Assembly: GCA_964369725.1 (NCBI GenBank)
Contig: CAYJGC010000058.1
Span: forward strand, 1 to 9,137
Direction of reading: 5' to 3'
DNA: 9,137 nt
Origin: Paraeggerthella sp964369725
Lineage (GTDB): Bacteria > Actinomycetota > Coriobacteriia > Coriobacteriales > Eggerthellaceae
Each line of letters opens with the position of its first letter. The first letter of the stretch is position 1. Shown piece after piece: positions 6,622 through 9,137 of the stretch. A model generated the notes under the pieces. It was not told where the DNA came from. It worked only from the letters and a program-made list of their open reading frames with translations, and did not search any database. The translations under genes and the position numbers were made by a program.

Positions 6622-6640
6622 GAAAATGATTTTCAGAAAA
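6622..6640. repeat. Overlapping palindromes upstream of the surface-protein gene
   Basis: GAAAAT-G-ATTTTC (6622-6634) overlaps TTTTC-A-GAAAA (6630-6640). Both are perfect inverted repeats around a single central base. They lie just upstream of the TACAAT box at 6646-6651, a usual place for an operator, but no regulator is known. Confidence 0.4.
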
Positions 6641-6753
6641 CTGCTTACAATTTAGCAGCCACGCAGCGTATCGCACTGCAAAGTTAGAAAATGTGTAGTA
6701 TTCTGTAGGTGTATGTTTCAAGCTACATTATGAGCTAAGGGAAGAGGGTTTGT

Positions 6754-8526
6754 ATGAGGATTGGCGCTCTAGCGAAGACAAATACCATAAGGGTAGTTAT
6801 TGCTTTGGCAGCGTTTACTTTGATTGGGGCGATGCTGCCGTCAATAGCCAGTGCGGAGCCAGAAAAGTATGTTCTTAAAGAATCATCAGATGGCTTTTCG
6901 AGCCCCCTAGTTCTGGCAGGATTTTCCGACGACCTTACTTCGATTCAGTTTTATCCCAATGGGGCAAGTCCTGAAGTAGATTTATCGGGAATCACACCCG
7001 TTTCTTTAGATAAGCAAAGCCTAGGCACGATTAAGGGCTATTTTGACACTGGTACGGGTGCGGTGTATGTTCTTTCAGAGGGCATCATAATGATGCCCGA
7101 AAACTCAACTAGTTGGTTCAGAGCTCTGCCTGGGGTAACAAAAATCAATACAGAAGTTTTAGATACGTCTGCTGTAACAAACATGCAAGCTCTTTTTTTT
7201 GACTGTGCAGCCCCTTCGTTGGATCTGTCAACATGGGACACCTCGAGTGTAACAAACATGCAAGCTCTTTTTTATGAGTGCGCGGCTAGATCTCTTGACC
7301 TTTCAGATTGGGACACTTCTAGTGTAGTAGATATGTCCTTAATGTTTAGCACAACTTCGGCTGCGTCGCTTGACGTGTCTGGGTGGGATACATCAAGCGT
7401 AAATGATATGTCTATAATGTTTGCAGGATCTGCTTTTGAAACACTTGATTTATCTCATTGGGACACCTCTCAAGTGAATAATATGGATGATATGTTTACT
7501 TCTGCATCCAAGCTCAAAGCTCTAAGCGTAATTGGGTGGGATGTTTCAAGCGTTGGCAAGATGGAAAATATGTTCGGTTATTGCTCGTCTCTGACATCTC
7601 TTAATTTATCTACGTGGGACACCTCGAGCGTGGTCAGCATGGCCAACATGTTTGAAGACTGTTCATCACTTGCGTCTCTTGACGTGTCTGGGTGGGATAC
7701 CTCAAGTGTAGAAGACATGACTTACATGTTTGCGGGTTGCACAGCGCTTGCCTCTCTTGATGTATCTGCATGGAACACCGCAAATGTAGCAACTATGGCT
7801 CATATGTTTGCCGATTGCGTCTCTCTTGTCTCGCTTGATTTATCAAGCTTCAATACGTTTAATACAACAAGCATGTGGAGAATGTTCAATGGTTGCACAA
7901 AGCTGCAGACGCTGAATTTGTCTTCGTTTGACACTTCAGGTATAACTGCCGCAGAAGGGCTTTCTGAGATGTTTTCGGGTGCCAACAAAATCGCTTCACT
8001 TACACTGGGTGCAAATTTTTCATTTGATGGGGCCTCTGCTTCGAGGTTTGATGTAGCGCTCTACACGCCAAGCGGTCTTTCGCCTAATGGCTCCGTTTAT
8101 ACCGGCTTATGGTCAGACCTCAAGGGCAATGCTTATGTTGCAAACGAGATTCCAAACAACATCGCTGCTACGTATGTGCCTCAGGCAACGCATGTTGTTG
8201 CTTTTGATTCTGTTGGCGGTAGCGCTGTACCTAATCAAGCGATATCGACGGGAAATAAGGTTGTTGAGCCATCAGCACCCACTAAGGACGGATTTGTCTT
8301 CAATGGGTGGTTAAACGATGGGGTCAAATACGATTTCAATCAGCCTGTAGCAACAGATCTTGTGTTAACGGCAGACTGGATTTCTTCAGCAACTTCAAAC
8401 CCTGGTACAGGCGATGCGTTGCCGAAAACGGGAGACACTGGCATCGGTGGAGTTTATGCAGCAGCCATGCTTGCGTTGATGGGCTCTATGGGATTGCTGT
8501 TTGCAAGAAAAGTGAAGCAACCTTAG
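6754..8526 (+). CDS. LPXTG-anchored surface protein with BspA-like DUF285 repeats
   Basis: The 590-residue product has a Sec signal peptide (1-34; hydrophobic core about 13-29, ASA cleavage site before Glu35). An N-terminal segment of about 80 residues precedes eleven repeats of 25-26 residues (136-417) of the form WDTSSVxxMxxMFxxCxxLxSLDLS, the DUF285/BspA-like pattern. A Flg_new (Listeria-Bacteroides) repeat follows at about 480-542 (VAFDSVGGSAV, GFVFNGW, LTADW). The end has LPKTG (556-560), a hydrophobic segment (565-584) and tail RKVKQP. Sortase would cleave between Thr and Gly and attach it to the wall. The ATG at 6754 has an AAGGGAAGAGG purine tract (6737-6747) upstream. Related repeats serve in adhesion; the ligand here is unknown. 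It appears to be transcribed alone. Confidence 0.95.
   Translation: MRIGALAKTNTIRVVIALAAFTLIGAMLPSIASAEPEKYVLKESSDGFSSPLVLAGFSDDLTSIQFYPNGASPEVDLSGITPVSLDKQSLGTIKGYFDTGTGAVYVLSEGIIMMPENSTSWFRALPGVTKINTEVLDTSAVTNMQALFFDCAAPSLDLSTWDTSSVTNMQALFYECAARSLDLSDWDTSSVVDMSLMFSTTSAASLDVSGWDTSSVNDMSIMFAGSAFETLDLSHWDTSQVNNMDDMFTSASKLKALSVIGWDVSSVGKMENMFGYCSSLTSLNLSTWDTSSVVSMANMFEDCSSLASLDVSGWDTSSVEDMTYMFAGCTALASLDVSAWNTANVATMAHMFADCVSLVSLDLSSFNTFNTTSMWRMFNGCTKLQTLNLSSFDTSGITAAEGLSEMFSGANKIASLTLGANFSFDGASASRFDVALYTPSGLSPNGSVYTGLWSDLKGNAYVANEIPNNIAATYVPQATHVVAFDSVGGSAVPNQAISTGNKVVEPSAPTKDGFVFNGWLNDGVKYDFNQPVATDLVLTADWISSATSNPGTGDALPKTGDTGIGGVYAAAMLALMGSMGLLFARKVKQP
7159..8004 (+). repeat. Eleven tandem DUF285 repeat units
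   Basis: The units start at residues 136, 161, 186, 211, 236, 262, 288, 314, 340, 366 and 392. The first four intervals are exactly 25 residues (75 bp) and the remaining six exactly 26 (78 bp). The change comes from one residue added between the conserved Cys (or Phe-x-x) position and LDLS. The last two or three units are degenerate (FNTFNTTSM, FDTSGITAA). Confidence 0.9.
7173..7273 (+). repeat. 26-bp exact direct repeat between repeat units 1 and 2
   Basis: The same 26 bases occur at 7173-7198 and 7248-7273, offset by one 75-bp unit, coding VTNMQALFF/Y. Identity at synonymous positions points to recent duplication or gene conversion. The first copy ends in a run of eight T (7193-7200). Confidence 0.8.
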
Positions 8527-8906
8527 AGGCTGTGATTAAGGAGGGGACTGCAGAAGTTGTTGGTGATGCTATCAAGGCGGACTGCTGCAGAAATGGTTAT
8601 CGAGCAGTAATGAGAAATGATATCTTCAGGGAAAAACGACCCTGTTCTTAGCTTAGGTATCTTTAAGTTTAGCTCTCCAGAATTGGTCAGTAGTTTGCGA
8701 TCCCTGCACCCATTGCGAGAATTTTCTCGCTCGGGATCTTTAGCCCCATATTCGTCATTGCATATCTCATCAGCTTGCGCTGACATTGTGGCATTAAGTA
8801 AGGCTCCAAACATGCGTGTTCCAAAAGCTTGCAAATGCGTACATTCTTTTAGTGCTTCTAAAGCAAACTTCTTCATTTCTGGGCTTGTAGCTAGTAAACT
8901 GTCCAT
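8523..8906 (-). pseudogene. Truncated IS256/Mutator-family transposase remnant
   Basis: Reading leftward from an ATG at 8906, about 100 residues resemble the start of IS256-family transposases. They include SAQADEICNDEYGAKDPERE, NSRNGCRDRKLLTNSGELNL and KIPKLRTGSFFPEDIISHYC. Similarity fades after the Cys encoded at 8604-8606, and the frame stops at 8523 just inside the end of the surface-protein gene. Family members run to about 400 residues with a DDE catalytic core; that core is entirely missing, so this cannot transpose itself. A minus-strand AAAGGA is 11 nt before the ATG. The truncation and tail-to-tail contact with the surface gene suggest an insertion followed by deletion. Confidence 0.85.
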
Positions 8907-8973
8907 CGGCGGCCATTTCCTTTCTCGAATGACTTTTTGGCGATTGACATTCTAGGTTATGACCGCTTTTTTA

Positions 8974-9000
8974 GGTTTACTTTTAAACCAACTATTTTTT
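8974..9000 (+). other. Short hairpin with T tract near the IS remnant
   Basis: GGTTTA-CTTT-TAAACC (8974-8989) is a perfect 6-bp AT-rich hairpin, with six T at 8995-9000. It could act as a weak terminator on the + strand, or be the upstream region of the transposase on the - strand. The A+T-rich stem makes strong termination unlikely. Confidence 0.35.
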
Positions 9001-9137
9001 CTTACGCCAACTTTCGGGACGCGATCAAAATGGGTAGCGTCCCGACAAGCGGTGTAAGAAGTTGGATCACGTCCCGAAAGCTGGTGTAAGAAGTCGGGTC
9101 GCATCTCAAAAGTTGGTATCGCACCCGAAAAGCGGTG
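8998..9137. repeat. Cluster of five IS-end-like repeats, one inverted and four direct
   Basis: A core like CGTCCCGAAAGCTGGTGTAAG occurs inverted at 8998-9026 and direct at 9031-9061, 9062-9093, 9094-9118 and 9119-9137 (cut by the window edge). The inverted copy matches the reverse complement of 9065-9093 at 25 of 29 positions. Core-to-core spacing is 32, 32 and 20 bp. The inverted copy points toward the transposase start, as a left terminal inverted repeat would, and the GTGTAAG part resembles IS256-family ends. The array probably represents stacked element ends or transposase-binding sites; the full extent is not visible. Confidence 0.7.

Larger units (their letters stand above)
6273..6753. 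other. 481-bp intergenic region without a gene
   Basis: No open frame with a start codon and ribosome binding site is credible on either strand. I found no T-tailed hairpin to end ecfT transcription. The stretch holds inverted repeats GTATTT/AAATAC (6341-6361), the paired hairpins at 6411-6455 and the palindromes at 6622-6640. A possible -10 box TACAAT (6646-6651) lies about 100 bp before the surface-protein gene but lacks a good -35. It is long enough to be a regulatory leader or the relic of a lost gene. Confidence 0.5.

Noticed and set aside
8307..8651. A + strand open frame extending past the surface-protein stop.
   Set aside because: It lies mostly inside the surface-protein gene in another frame. 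The unique tail (about 8527-8651) has no start signal and overlaps the minus-strand transposase remnant, which has the clear family match.
8617..8955. A + strand open frame of 112 codons at the right side.
   Set aside because: It is the antisense shadow of the transposase remnant, whose minus-strand frame carries the conserved motifs.
8998..9137. CRISPR array.
   Set aside because: The copies are degenerate, one is inverted, the spacing is uneven and there are no unique spacers between conserved repeats; the motif lies next to an IS remnant.

Overview
The window reads as a piece of a moderate-GC actinobacterial genome, most probably class Coriobacteriia (Eggerthellaceae-like). The basis is inference: an actinobacterial-style infA-rpmJ-rpsM-rpsK-rpsD-rpoA-rplQ order, a FAD_binding_2 flavoprotein of the kind strongly expanded in that class, an LPXTG-anchored surface protein made of BspA-like/DUF285 repeats, and an IS256-family remnant. 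All intact genes are on the + strand. A run of exactly 100 N (4017-4116) marks a scaffold gap, so linkage between the left part (1-4016) and the right part (4117-9137) rests on the assembly.

Left part: a consensus-like promoter (95-123) drives tRNA-Lys(UUU) and tRNA-Gln(UUG). A 230-bp spacer follows and ends in a second promoter (501-529). It precedes the translation and transcription operon infA (IF-1), rpmJ (L36), rpsM (S13), rpsK (S11), rpsD (S4), rpoA (RNA polymerase alpha) and rplQ (L17). Intergenic gaps are short, Shine-Dalgarno sequences are clear, and a strong intrinsic terminator (3944-3971) closes the operon. infA uses TTG and rpsK uses GTG as start codon. rpmJ is only 37 codons long.

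Right part: a 5'-truncated flavoprotein gene runs out of the gap. It is a fumarate-reductase-like oxidoreductase whose C-terminal active-site motifs are diverged. A gene for the EcfT transmembrane subunit of an energy-coupling-factor vitamin transporter follows, with no EcfA ATPase gene visible. A 481-bp non-coding stretch contains two mutually exclusive hairpins and a double palindrome. It precedes a 590-residue secreted, sortase-anchored protein with about eleven 25-26-residue DUF285 repeats, one Listeria-Bacteroides (Flg_new) repeat and an LPKTG sorting signal.

Right edge: a minus-strand IS256/Mutator transposase remnant retains only about the first 100 residues. Beyond it lies a cluster of five copies (one inverted, four direct) of a roughly 20-30 bp motif that looks like stacked insertion-sequence ends and continues to the window edge. 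This edge and the ecfT/flavoprotein junction are the most unusual parts. I see no clearly novel multi-gene system.
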